Shown here: positions 9,348-18,459 of the stretch, piece after piece
How positions within the stretch are numbered: position 1 is the first letter of the stretch
Layout of the letters: each line of letters opens with the position of its first letter
Source: an uncultured Colwellia sp.
GTDB lineage: Bacteria; Pseudomonadota; Gammaproteobacteria; Enterobacterales; Alteromonadaceae
Length of the DNA stretch: 49,205 nt
Assembly (NCBI GenBank): GCA_913049915.1
Contig: CAJWZC010000018.1
Location: 1-49,205, forward strand
Direction: 5' to 3'
Made by a program: the position numbers and the translations under genes
Notes under the pieces: model-generated
Told to the model about the DNA's origin: nothing
What the model saw: only the letters and a program-made list of their open reading frames with translations
The model's database searches: none

Positions 9348-10070
9348 TTAAGACGAGTAACTTTTTTTACTTTCTCGGTACTGGCAAACCATAGCGTCTA
9401 TTGACTCTTGCTCATACGAACGAAGACCACTCAATAACATATGTTTCTTACCATGACCAATCACTTCGCCATTTGATAATAAGTCAAACTCAAGCCAAGC
9501 ATCACCACGCTTGCCGTCAATACTTAAACTAGTTTTTGCCAGCTTTAGCGTGACTGACTCAGCATCTAAGGTATGTAAATCGATAGACATTGATTGGTAC
9601 ATAACCATTGGACGTGCAGGATTGATCATGACACTATTTTCAGACATTAACTTGACTAATATATCGGGGAAAGTATGTCCAGAAAAGTCTACATAAGCTT
9701 TTGTTAGTGCGTTAATGAGTACTGGGTTATGTGTGGGTTCACCGCTAACGCTGACGCTTAGACACGTTTTATCTTTATCATCTTTAATATCAAAGCTGTT
9801 ATCAATTTTCTGTGGAAAAGTGAGGTTAACATTATCACTAACCATGCCTGAAAAATCGAAGGTCATTTTTTTATGAAGCCCTGACTTAGCGATAATGATT
9901 GAAAAAAGTAAATCGCCAGGCACACAAAAGCGTTTAGCATCAATATTGTGCAATGGATTAAAATCATTAGCCACTTTTTTGGCAAAGTCACTACCTTGTT
10001 GGCGAGTGAAACTGATTTTATCAGCGTTAAGTGGGCAATAGCTCTCAATAAACATTTCTTTTATAGACAT
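9348..10070 (-). CDS. DUF3581 family protein
   Basis: Matches from memory the DUF3581 family of marine Gammaproteobacteria: TRQQGSDFAKKVANDFNPLHN near the N-terminus, then RFCVPGDLLF, a FSGMVS segment, a YVDFSGHTFPDILVKLM block and INPARPMVMYQSM. The DFNPLH segment recalls hot-dog dehydratase/thioesterase folds, so a fatty-acyl-related role is possible but unproven. The frame extends to a TTG at 10079. ATG codons exist at 10068-10070 and 10053-10055, and homologues as I recall them begin like the latter (MF...). No signal peptide; cytoplasmic. Confidence 0.8.
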   Translation of the reverse strand: MSIKEMFIESYCPLNADKISFTRQQGSDFAKKVANDFNPLHNIDAKRFCVPGDLLFSIIIAKSGLHKKMTFDFSGMVSDNVNLTFPQKIDNSFDIKDDKDKTCLSVSVSGEPTHNPVLINALTKAYVDFSGHTFPDILVKLMSENSVMINPARPMVMYQSMSIDLHTLDAESVTLKLAKTSLSIDGKRGDAWLEFDLLSNGEVIGHGKKHMLLSGLRSYEQESIDAMVCQYRESKKSYSS

Positions 10071-10175
10071 CAGATACAACTTTATTTTTTAGGAAAACAT
10101 ATTCGATCACCGCAGTCTAACAGTACTTTGATGCTAAATCGAAAAAAAGTACAGATATCTAACTAAGCAGACCAG

Positions 10176-10454
10176 TCAGGTTTTGTTATACTCACTGACC
10201 AGTTGCTCTTTCTTGAATTTAGTAAGGTGCCTGATTTGATACTCTTTTTGACAAGCAGTGCTTTTGTTACTGGCTGCTTCGAGGTAAGCCAAGCTAACGG
10301 GTCTCCTTGCTCGTGTATATTTTGCGCCAAGTTTACTGTTATTATGCTCATCTATACGACGATGAATATCTGTGGTAACACCAGCGTATAAGCTATTATC
10401 GTTACAGCGTAATAAATAAACCCACCAAGCGCCTGTTTCACTGCGTTTTGTCAT
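10176..10454 (-). CDS. GIY-YIG nuclease superfamily protein (UPF0213/YhbQ-like)
   Basis: A 92-residue protein from the ATG at 10452-10454; the longer frame starting at a TTG (10517) would overlap the divergent arfB gene and is not supported. The domain is complete and small: WVYLLRC then LYAGVTTD (GIY-YIG equivalents), RRIDEHN, and a C-terminal EYQIRHLTKFKKEQL helix. YhbQ-type proteins are linked to DNA repair or processing, without a settled reaction. It is divergent from arfB, with 47 bases between starts. Confidence 0.85.
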   Translation of the reverse strand: MTKRSETGAWWVYLLRCNDNSLYAGVTTDIHRRIDEHNNSKLGAKYTRARRPVSLAYLEAASNKSTACQKEYQIRHLTKFKKEQLVSEYNKT

Positions 10455-10501
10455 ATTGCGCGATTTTACATAGACTAAAGATAACCTAATGGTAAATAAA
10501 A

Positions 10502-10915
10502 GTGCTTGAGATATCAAACAATGTCAGTTTAGCTGATTGGGAAGTAGATCTTACTGGAATAAGGGCCACCGGAAATGGAGGCCAACGAGTAAATAAAGTT
10601 GAAACAGCTATACATTTACGTTTTGATATCAAGCGTTCAACATTACCTTCTCTATACAAAGAACGGTTATTAAAGTTGTCTGATAGTCGAATATCAAGTG
10701 ATGGTATTATTATTATTAAAGCCCAATCATTTAGAACTCAGTCAATGAACAAAGACGATGCACTCAAACGACTTAAAGAATTAATCGTATCTGCTATGAT
10801 TGTTCAAAAATCCAGGCGACCAACCAAGCCAACTAGAGGGTCAGTGCAAAGGCGCTTAACAGGGAAGTCGAATAGAAAAGATGTTAAAAAAACACGAAAA
10901 AAAGTACAGTTGTAG
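10502..10915 (+). CDS. arfB: Alternative ribosome-rescue factor ArfB (YaeJ)
   Basis: A 137-residue release-factor-like hydrolase. The catalytic GGQ is at residues 26-28 in GNGGQRVNKV, followed by AIHLRFDI. The basic C-terminal tail (from about residue 103, rich in Arg and Lys) is the part that probes the empty mRNA channel of stalled ribosomes. It frees stalled ribosomes by hydrolysing peptidyl-tRNA without a codon. The start is a GTG whose following residues align with the N-terminus of E. coli ArfB; no strong ribosome binding site is seen. Monocistronic. Confidence 0.93.
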   Translation: MLEISNNVSLADWEVDLTGIRATGNGGQRVNKVETAIHLRFDIKRSTLPSLYKERLLKLSDSRISSDGIIIIKAQSFRTQSMNKDDALKRLKELIVSAMIVQKSRRPTKPTRGSVQRRLTGKSNRKDVKKTRKKVQL

Positions 10916-11034
10916 TCAATATTAATTTCCCCTCACGTAGGTGTAATTAGCTGTTGGGGTTTTATTCAATAGCAACTTAAATATCCAAACGAACGAAACA
11001 TAAATAACTAAACGACATAAAATAGAGAGCAATC

Positions 11035-11886
11035 ATGCCAATCAGTGACATTGGTGCAGTAGAGAAACTTACCGCACAACTTGATAGTAATAATTTAGTT
11101 CAGTATCAACTTCCCTTGGTTAGTCTTAATGGTGATGGCACTAAACAGAGTATTGAATTAAACCCATTAATAGGTAAAGAAATAAGTTTACATTTCTCTG
11201 GTACTATTGCCTGTAAGCACTGTGGCAAGCGCACTAAAAAAAGTTACTCGCAAGGATATTGCTATCCTTGCATGGCTAAACTACCCCAATGTGACATGTG
11301 CATTATGAAGCCAGAAACCTGTCATTTTCACTTAGGTACATGCCGAGATTCCGAATGGGGTGAAAGCAACTGTATGGTTGATCATTATGTTTATTTAGCT
11401 AATAGTTCAGGTTTGAAAGTTGGTATAACGCGACACACTCAATTACCTACTCGCTGGATTGACCAAGGTGCCTGTCAAGCATTACCTATATTTAAAGTGA
11501 GCACCCGCTTGCAGTCAGGGCTAGTAGAAACTGCCTTAGCAGAATTTATTAGTGATAAAACAAATTGGCGTGCCATGTTAAAAGGTGAACCAGAGCCACT
11601 AGATTTAAAGGCTAAAGCAGAAGAGTTAATCCCTGAGATCAGTTTACGCTTATCGCAACTTAGACTTAAATTTGGTAGTGATGCTGTGCAAGAGCTAAAT
11701 GCAAGTGTGCAAGAAATTAAATACCCAGTAAGTCAGTACTTAACTAAAATAAGCTCTTTTAATTTTGATAAAACTGATACGGTTACAGGAGTGTTGTTAG
11801 GTATTAAAGGTCAGTATTTGATTTTTGATAAAGGTGTTATAAATATGAGAAAGTTTAGCTCATATCAGGTAAGTATTGAATATTAG
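11035..11886 (+). CDS. DUF2797 family protein with zinc-finger-like cysteines
   Basis: A 283-residue protein matching DUF2797. The N-terminal part has paired cysteines (CKHCG near residue 60, CYPC near 77, CDMC near 86, then CHFHLGTC) that probably hold zinc. It is followed by HYVYLANSSGLKVGITR and RWIDQGA, which resemble the first motifs of GIY-YIG domains. The C-terminal half is helical and ends in a small beta-rich segment. No function is established to my knowledge; nucleic acid binding is plausible from the zinc ribbons. ATG preceded by AGAGAG. Confidence 0.8.
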   Translation: MPISDIGAVEKLTAQLDSNNLVQYQLPLVSLNGDGTKQSIELNPLIGKEISLHFSGTIACKHCGKRTKKSYSQGYCYPCMAKLPQCDMCIMKPETCHFHLGTCRDSEWGESNCMVDHYVYLANSSGLKVGITRHTQLPTRWIDQGACQALPIFKVSTRLQSGLVETALAEFISDKTNWRAMLKGEPEPLDLKAKAEELIPEISLRLSQLRLKFGSDAVQELNASVQEIKYPVSQYLTKISSFNFDKTDTVTGVLLGIKGQYLIFDKGVINMRKFSSYQVSIEY

Positions 11887-11990
11887 TCGTTTGAACTTGA
11901 GAATAAATCTTTATGTTTCGCCAAAGAGCGGATATATTTACTTAGTAACTTATATATCAAATTATAGATCGTTGTATTTAAGGTAAAAGA

Positions 11991-12842
11991 ATGACCGTAG
12001 ATGATTATGTAGAGCAGGCCAGTGAGGTTTTTGTCTTATCAGATTCTTTTATTAGAATTAGAGAATTAATTGATGATGAAGCATCGACTATTGATGATAT
12101 TTCAGAAGTAATCCTGATCGATCCTGCTCTTTCTGGAACGGTATTAAAATTAGCAAATAGTCCCTTTTTTAATTATCCGGGTAAAATAGATACTATTTCG
12201 AAGGCTGTTTTAGTCTTAGGTATTACTGAAGTTTATAATCTTGTTATTACCTATTTTACTACTGAAGTATTTAAACAAATTGATGCAAACCAAGATTATC
12301 TTGATGATTTTTGGATTAAAAGTGTTGATTGTGCGTTGTTGATGAAGTTTCTAGGTACTAGCCTAGGTATTACTCATGCTGAACGTCTATTTATTTTAGG
12401 ATTATTACATAATTTAGGTGAGTTAGTTGTCCATCAGGTTGCTATTGAAAAACAGAAAATTTGTGAAAGTCAGGATATTAATTTATTACCTTGGTTGAAG
12501 CAGCAAGACATTTTAGGATTTACTTTTGGACAATGTTCTGCTGAATTATTAAAGCAATGGCAACTGCCTTATAGTATTTTTGCACCTATTCGTGATCAGG
12601 ATGTCGAAGACTTAAGTCAATACAACGCAGAAACGCAGTTGTTATATGTAGCTAAACGGGTAATGACTAGGAATCAGGTCTTTAAAGGCCAAGACTTAGA
12701 TTATAGTGATTTATTAACTAAAGAAGAGTTAGCTTCGCTTTGTATTGATAAATCGATGATAGATAATGCTGTTAATTATTGTGACCTAGAGCGCTTAGGT
12801 TTATTATCAATTTTAAACCCTAAGTCTTCAATACTTTACTAG
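11991..12842 (+). CDS. HDOD domain protein (second copy)
   Basis: A 283-residue single-domain HDOD protein, paralogous to the one at 3138-3980. It shares the layout (DDYVEQAS start, ILIDPALSGTVLKLANSPF, GLLHNLGELVVHQV, and a C-terminal SILNP). Here the GLLHNLGE segment keeps one His of the ancestral HD site. Like its paralogue it should be a non-catalytic signalling protein. Start ATG has AAGG upstream. It ends in a strong terminator that also faces the convergent oxidase pseudogene. Confidence 0.85.
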   Translation: MTVDDYVEQASEVFVLSDSFIRIRELIDDEASTIDDISEVILIDPALSGTVLKLANSPFFNYPGKIDTISKAVLVLGITEVYNLVITYFTTEVFKQIDANQDYLDDFWIKSVDCALLMKFLGTSLGITHAERLFILGLLHNLGELVVHQVAIEKQKICESQDINLLPWLKQQDILGFTFGQCSAELLKQWQLPYSIFAPIRDQDVEDLSQYNAETQLLYVAKRVMTRNQVFKGQDLDYSDLLTKEELASLCIDKSMIDNAVNYCDLERLGLLSILNPKSSILY

Positions 12843-12892
12843 TGGTCAGTACTAGCGTTCAGCCTTAGCAGGTAGTGAAACTTAATTACACC

Positions 12893-12925
12893 AAGCCTGA
12901 TAAATAGGCATTTATCAGGCTTTTT
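12893..12925. terminator. Terminator between convergent genes
   Basis: Perfect stem AGCCTGATAAA (12894-12904) / TTTATCAGGCT (12911-12921) with T5 on the plus side and AA-rich sequence on the other. Serves the HDOD gene. Confidence 0.88.
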
Positions 12926-12944
12926 AATAGATAAATTATTAAGC

Positions 12945-14611
12945 CTAGTTAGGATTGTATCGTCCTTGGCTTAGAATATTATGGGGATCAAAGCTGATGA
13001 TTGACTGTTTGCCAGAAATCACTGTCCTTATTAAGTAACCACTGTTGTTGATCGATATTTAGACGATAGGGTACAAAAGCCTTTTTTTAGTCCTTCTTCT
13101 ACCAGTTCTTTTAAGCAATTATGAGCATTAGTTACGGCATGAGGATTACTTAGGTCAAAGACTATTGGAATTGTGCTATTAACACAGTCGTGTTTAAGAT
13201 TAGTGAAAGTTATAAAAGCCTCAATATTAAACTTTGGGCAAGTTTCTCTACTAAATTCGATAAATTCTCGCATTTTATTTACTTTCATTGTTATCAAATG
13301 AGCATAACAGAGTAAACCGTCCCATCCTTTCCTGGAGATAGTTTATCTTTATCAAATTTTTGTGCGTCTTTATGACGCCAATAGGCCAGTTTTAAGGCAA
13401 CCTTATTAGGCTTGCCGAGCATAATATCCTTAGCCTTATTAAACGGATCAAGTTGTTCTGATACTTTAGCTAGAGTCGGGATTTTATTAGTGACCAATCA
13501 GGTAGGTTATTAATAATTTTATTAGTTAAAATAATAGTAAGGCTATTTGAATATACTCGCTTACATGGTAATTGTTTAAAAATAACATCAATCTCTTTTT
13601 GTACGACACCGACAACGCCTTTGCTGCCGTAGATACTGCCAACAATAGTCCAACTAGGAGCCTGTGATTCTTTAGCTAACCTTTTAATCTCGTGATTATC
13701 CATTACTTGGTCGGCTTCATTACCTTTTGGGTGTTTGGCAAACATTGATAATAAACGCCGTTGATCCATTAAGTTAATAGATCCTACAATACCTTCATAG
13801 TCTTGTAATACTTGTCTTATTAATGGAACCGCTTTTTCAAGTAAGGTTTCATCTTGCATCTGGATAAAAAAAGAAGTGAAATCAGCCTTTTTTTTAGCTA
13901 AACGTATAGTCATTTGGCTAACTATGCCAAGATTAGACTGAGTAAATAGTGCTTCTAAATAAGGACCAAGGCTCCATTTTAAAGTTTTGTCTACAAACTT
14001 ATCATCACTGGTATCTAGTTCATTGATTGCAGACTGATAAGGTCTACCATTCGCCCAATAGCCTTGAATACTAGTTACTGTACTGAAATGGTCGGTATAA
14101 GGTGTTACGCCGTAACCTCGCTCTAACGTATTAGCTAATATGGAGCAATCAGGACCAGCACCTGTAGCAGGTACCATATAATCATGATTGTTTAACTGTA
14201 AATAATCACTCAGTTGTTGCTGAGTGATTCCAGGTTCAATCGTTACCAAGCCAAGTTCACTGTCGAAGTGTTTTATGTCGGCCAATTTAGCTAGAACGAC
14301 AAGAATAATATTTTTGCTTAAGCCTGTGGGCTGGCTAGTGCCATAACCCCAGTTTTGTCCCGTGCTAATTGGGTAAATGGAAAATGAGAGAGTTTCATCT
14401 GTCGCACATTGATTAGCTAAATCAAGTAGGGCCTTAATCTCATAAGATTGAGTTAGTGTAATAACGGCCATTAACGCTCTTTTTTATTCTAAAAATACTC
14501 TAACCCTCTAGTGCCAAGCATAAAGCGTGATAGTTGTTGGGGATCAAGCGATAGACTTGAATTAGTAGTTAATATATTTTCAAGAAGGGAGATAAGTTTT
14601 ATCGACACCAT
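12945..14611 (-). pseudogene. Vanillyl-alcohol oxidase/4-cresol dehydrogenase family flavoenzyme, broken
   Basis: Pieced together from ATG 14609-14611 to TAG 12945-12947, the gene would encode about 555 residues, the usual length of VAO-family enzymes. The FAD-binding domain is well preserved: PISTGQNWGYG, VTIEPGITQQQL, LANTLERGYGVTPYTDH and LFTQSNLGIVS. The C-terminal substrate domain ends SFDPHNILSQGRYNPN. The frame is lost near 14475-14500, 13480-13495, 13300, 13080 (a T run) and 12993, so at least five indels separate the parts. VAO-family enzymes oxidise para-substituted phenols. The gene starts only 7 bases after the acyltransferase gene ends, suggesting a former two-gene operon. Multiple lesions point to real decay rather than a single read error. 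Confidence 0.85.
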
Positions 14612-14617
14612 AGGTAC

Positions 14618-15379
14618 TTAGCGACTGTCCACGATTAACTTTATTGAGGTTAAGTTTAGTTGATTCAATTGTAGGCAAATATCTTTTTCAATAGTTTTAT
14701 AAAGGCTTTTAAAGTCAGGAGAAAGATTATTTATAAAAATTTCAGGATTAATATAATAGGGCGCGCGTAAGCCGTGATAGTCAATTGGTTCACTGAGTTG
14801 CTTAAACGTAATACCAATAAATTTCATACTGCGGGCAAGTCGTGGCTCCATCATGACATAAACATGACGAATACCTGTATGCATAGCCATAGTCGCCGCG
14901 GCCATATATAAACCTATGGCGATGAAGGGAAAGCAACGTAACTCAGTTTCAGAATAGCTGATTTCACTAATAACCCCAGTACCAGAACCTTTAAAGCTAT
15001 CGGCTTTACGGCGTCTAAAATCAGATTTAACAGCTAAACGAGATATCTCTCCTATTTGAGTACGATTAAAGCGTTTAGGACTAAGGTTTTCGTTTGTAAT
15101 GGACCCCGTACAATATTTTTCAATAGGAAGCAATTCATTAGGACCATTTGAGGTGACTAAACGCATGCAACTAGTGAACGTTTCAGAAGGAATATGTTTG
15201 ATTAACGAAAAAATTGATTGATGATCAAACTCATCTGATTTTTGACTATTATCTCTCATATCTTCAAATGCCAGTTCCTCACAATAAACATTATGACGAA
15301 TTTTAAATGCTTTTTCTTTTAATGCTTGGTCAACGGCAACATGGGGTTGTAAAAACTCAGTGAAAATATTGTTTACCAA
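14618..15379 (-). CDS. N-acyl amino acid synthase-like acyltransferase (PEP-CTERM/exosortase-associated family)
   Basis: A 253-residue GNAT-like protein. FKIRHNVYCEELAFED at residues 25-40 and GEISRLAVKSDFRRR at 110-124 are signatures of the TIGR03694 family, related to autoinducer synthases and to N-acyl-tyrosine synthases such as FeeM. It should join an acyl group from acyl-ACP to an amino acid. No exosortase or PEP-CTERM protein is present here, so the association name is only historical. The only in-frame start is a TTG (15377-15379) with no good ribosome binding site and a stop two codons upstream, so the start itself may be damaged. Its neighbour is the broken VAO-family oxidase. Confidence 0.8.
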   Translation of the reverse strand: MVNNIFTEFLQPHVAVDQALKEKAFKIRHNVYCEELAFEDMRDNSQKSDEFDHQSIFSLIKHIPSETFTSCMRLVTSNGPNELLPIEKYCTGSITNENLSPKRFNRTQIGEISRLAVKSDFRRRKADSFKGSGTGVISEISYSETELRCFPFIAIGLYMAAATMAMHTGIRHVYVMMEPRLARSMKFIGITFKQLSEPIDYHGLRAPYYINPEIFINNLSPDFKSLYKTIEKDICLQLNQLNLTSIKLIVDSR

Positions 15380-15468
15380 ACATCATTTTAAAGTGTTTTT
15401 TATGGGTATAGTTTCAGGTGGTATTTGTTTTTAATAATAAAGTTCGCTTAATTTACTTAGGAAAAATT

Positions 15469-16233
15469 ATGTTTAGAGATATAGCTTCATTACTTATTAT
15501 TGTTTCTTTATTTATGTCATATGCCTGAGCAGAGTTTGTTGACGTTGTTGCTAAAATTAAACCTTCTGTGGTTGGTATAGGTATACATACGCCTACCAGT
15601 CGCCCACAAAATATATTACGTGGCACAGGGTTTGTTATTGGCGATGGCCGTTACATTGTTACCAATGATCATGTATTACCAACCTTATTAAATAAAAATT
15701 TATTACAAAAAATAGTAGTTTTCATCGGTACAGGCAGAGACGCTAAAGTAAGAAAAGTAGAAGTTGTTGCTACGTCAAGTTTATATGACTTCGCCATTTT
15801 AAAGATATTTGGAGCAGCCTTACCTGCAATGACCCCAGCAAGTAGTGAACTTTATGCAGATGGCAGTAGCGTTGCTTTTATAGGATTTCCCATGGGTGGT
15901 GTTTTAGGCTTATACCCGGTAACTCATAGAGGTATTATAGCCAGTATTACACCAACGGTTATTCCTGCAGTTTCCACTGAACAAATAAACTTGAAAATGC
16001 TTAAACGTATGCAAAACCCATATTTGGTTTATCAGCTTGATGTAACCGCTTATCCAGGTAATAGTGGTAGCGCTATGTACGATATGAAAACAGGTAAGGT
16101 AGCGGGTATAATCAATAAGGTATTTGTGCAAGCAACTAAAGAGACGGTTATAAGTAATCCTAGTGGTATTACCTATGCTATTCTTGTGAAATATTTACAT
16201 AAAGTACTTCAAGATAACAAAATTAAATTTTAG
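15469..16233 (+). pseudogene. Trypsin-like serine protease with stop codon after the signal peptide
   Basis: ATG 15469 has an AGGA ribosome binding site and encodes a signal peptide ending MSYA. The 20th codon is TGA (15526-15528), and the same frame continues unbroken to 16233. The rest is a complete S1/HtrA-type protease domain without PDZ: TGFVIGDGRYIVTNDHV with the catalytic His, a DFAILKI Asp and GNSGSAMY with the nucleophile Ser. Without the signal peptide the enzyme would not be exported. The single nonsense change (for example TGG to TGA) may be recent or a sequence error. Expression could only arise by re-initiation, for example at GTG 15568, which lacks a ribosome binding site. Confidence 0.8.
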
Positions 16234-16289
16234 AACAACGGGTCTGTTGTATAACGTCGACCAGCTGCTCTAATGTCTTTAATACTAAT

Positions 16290-17066
16290 TTATTCGCTAA
16301 TAGCGATCACTTTACTGATATTTTTAACGAGATATAAACTGGATAATGGCACTAATTCGATACCATGTAACTTTAATGTCGGGATCAACTTATTTAGTGT
16401 TTCTACTGTTTCAGGGTGTGGGTGAGCGATAGCTATAGCTGTTTTATTTTTTTGAGCGAAATTAATAAGTTGCTTAAATTGTTGACTAATATACTCATCA
16501 GTTAATACATTATCTAGAAAAATATGCCTTGATTTTACTGGTACGCCAAAATCACTAGCAGCCTGTTCTGCTTTTGAATGAGGACTGGTTTTACTATCTA
16601 AAAAAATCAAATGATTCTGTTTTAAAAACGCCATAGTCCAGGCCATAGGTTGGTAAAGTTGTGTGAGGTAGCTACCCATATGGTTATTAATACCAATGGC
16701 AAATGGAATTTCAGCGAAAGAATCTGTTAAGCTTTGTCTAAATTCTTGCTCATCCATACTACTTGTTAGCGCACCAGGACCTAATTTTTTTCTGTTTTCA
16801 GACTCCATAGGTATATGAATTAAAACATCGTGATGAGCATTATTTGCTTGAACTGCAAGTTTTCTACCATAGGTAGTATGGGGTAGAAAAGCATAAGTAA
16901 TTGCTCCAGGTAAGGTTAATGCATGTTTATCGGTGTAACGGTAGCCCATATCATCAATGATGATAGCAACTCGATTAGTTTTCGCGTTGATTTTAACACT
17001 GAATGACATCAAAAAAAGTATTAAAAAGGAATGTGTCGAGATGATTTTTAAAAGAGTATTTAGCAC
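16290..17066 (-). CDS. yibQ: Divergent polysaccharide deacetylase family protein YibQ
   Basis: A 258-residue exported protein: hydrophobic signal at about residues 8-27, then VAIIIDDMGY, the start of the NodB-like barrel. Further motifs are LIHIPMES, GINNHMGS, FLDSKTS and IAIAHPHPETV, all typical of the divergent polysaccharide deacetylase (DUF610) group. Periplasmic; its chemistry is not settled. The start is a GTG (17064-17066). It follows envC and gpmI in the same order as in E. coli, which suggests a role in envelope maintenance. Confidence 0.88.
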   Translation of the reverse strand: MLNTLLKIISTHSFLILFLMSFSVKINAKTNRVAIIIDDMGYRYTDKHALTLPGAITYAFLPHTTYGRKLAVQANNAHHDVLIHIPMESENRKKLGPGALTSSMDEQEFRQSLTDSFAEIPFAIGINNHMGSYLTQLYQPMAWTMAFLKQNHLIFLDSKTSPHSKAEQAASDFGVPVKSRHIFLDNVLTDEYISQQFKQLINFAQKNKTAIAIAHPHPETVETLNKLIPTLKLHGIELVPLSSLYLVKNISKVIAISE

Positions 17067-17216
17067 TGAGTATTATTTATCCTTTTAATTATCATAATAA
17101 TAAAGCGTTGCAGTTGTTTAGTTAAAAAATATAAAGTTTTAACTTAATGAAGTAAAGAGATTACGTACTGTTAAGTTGTTTTGTTGAATAATATTGTTTA
17201 ATAGAGCGTTCAATAC

Positions 17217-18401
17217 TTACCGACACCAAAGCTTAGGATTGAGAGCTTTGCCTTGGTGGCGGATTTCAAAATAGAGACCAGACTGGTCTAAGCCGCCACT
17301 TTGACCGATTAAAGCAATTGGCTCTCCTGTTTCGACGCGATCACCGACAGATTTCAATAAGGTCTGGTTATGCGCGTAAAGGCTCATATAACCATTGCCA
17401 TGATCAATCACTGTTAATAAACCATACCCTTTAAGCCAATCTGAAAAGAGTACGGTACCATTATGGATGGTTTGTACTTGCCAGCTAATAGGTGCTGTAA
17501 TTAAGACGCCTTTCCACTTTAAATAACCTTGCTTTCTCGTACCAAAACGGTGCAATATACGGCCTTTAACGGGCCAAGATAACTTGTTTTTTAATTTACT
17601 TAAACCCGTTAAATTTATTTCGGCTTGGATAATGGCGCTTAATTTCTTTAAGGCTTGGTTTAAGTTATTTTCTTCTGCTTTTAGTTTATTCAATTGTTGT
17701 TGACTGGAAAGTAATTTACGACCTAATTTTTCTAAGGTTTTATTTCGTTGCGCTTTACTGGTTCGAAATTGAGTATCTTGCTTTAATTGCTCGTCCTTAA
17801 GTTGTTGTAAATACTCAATCTGTGTTTGATGCTCAGTACTGACTTCTAGCAGTTGGGCGATGATAGCCTGAAAGTTATCTATTTCTTTAGTTCTTGCTTG
17901 GTTTAAATATTGATAATAGCTGATAGTACGCTGAATTTTTTCACTTTGATCTTGGTTTAGTAATAGTTTTAGGTAGTCATGCTGCCCAGTGGTATAGGCA
18001 GATCTAAGCTGCTGTGCGAGTAAAGACTCTTGTCTTTTTTTAGCAATGGTTAATTGCTTTTTCTCTATTGCTAAGACAGATATTTTATTTTGAGTCGTAC
18101 TGAGTTCGACTTCTATTTTGTTAATCGCTTTTGCTACTTTTGAAATAGCTAAGTCATCAGTTTTTAGTTGTTGCTCTGTGCTACTGCGTTGTTTATTAGC
18201 ATCAAAAATATTAGATTCTTGTTTGGCGATAGCTTTTTGAATATCAGTGAGTTTTTCACGGCTTTGTTGCTGAACATTTTCATTACGACTACTTTCTTCT
18301 GCTTGCAATGGCAAAACAAACAACAAGTTTAGTAATACTAAGCTTGTTGTTATATGCGATAGGCGCTTACTTGATAAATACGTGTGGATAAAAAATTCCA
18401 T
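17217..18401 (-). CDS. envC: Murein hydrolase activator EnvC
   Basis: A 394-residue periplasmic protein with a signal peptide (cleavage near LQAEE, residue 34). A long glutamine-rich coiled coil follows (about residues 45-265), then a C-terminal LytM/M23 domain (about 275-394) ending in GKALNPKLWC. EnvC is recruited to the septum by FtsEX and activates amidases AmiA and AmiB; its own LytM site is degenerate. Lies between gpmI and yibQ, the conserved gammaproteobacterial order. Confidence 0.93.
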   Translation of the reverse strand: MEFFIHTYLSSKRLSHITTSLVLLNLLFVLPLQAEESSRNENVQQQSREKLTDIQKAIAKQESNIFDANKQRSSTEQQLKTDDLAISKVAKAINKIEVELSTTQNKISVLAIEKKQLTIAKKRQESLLAQQLRSAYTTGQHDYLKLLLNQDQSEKIQRTISYYQYLNQARTKEIDNFQAIIAQLLEVSTEHQTQIEYLQQLKDEQLKQDTQFRTSKAQRNKTLEKLGRKLLSSQQQLNKLKAEENNLNQALKKLSAIIQAEINLTGLSKLKNKLSWPVKGRILHRFGTRKQGYLKWKGVLITAPISWQVQTIHNGTVLFSDWLKGYGLLTVIDHGNGYMSLYAHNQTLLKSVGDRVETGEPIALIGQSGGLDQSGLYFEIRHQGKALNPKLWCR

Positions 18402-18459
18402 AATCGATTATGGTAATAAATCAAAAAACTAATATATCACTTAGCTTATTGATTTAATA

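Noticed and set aside
10455-10517. N-terminal extension of the GIY-YIG protein to TTG 10517
   Set aside because: It would overlap the arfB start on the other strand and adds residues not seen in the family; ATG 10454 gives a complete domain.
15526-15528. TGA in the protease frame as a selenocysteine or readthrough codon
   Set aside because: It sits at the signal-peptide junction, not at a catalytic position; trypsin-like proteases have no selenocysteine form, and no SECIS-like hairpin is evident.
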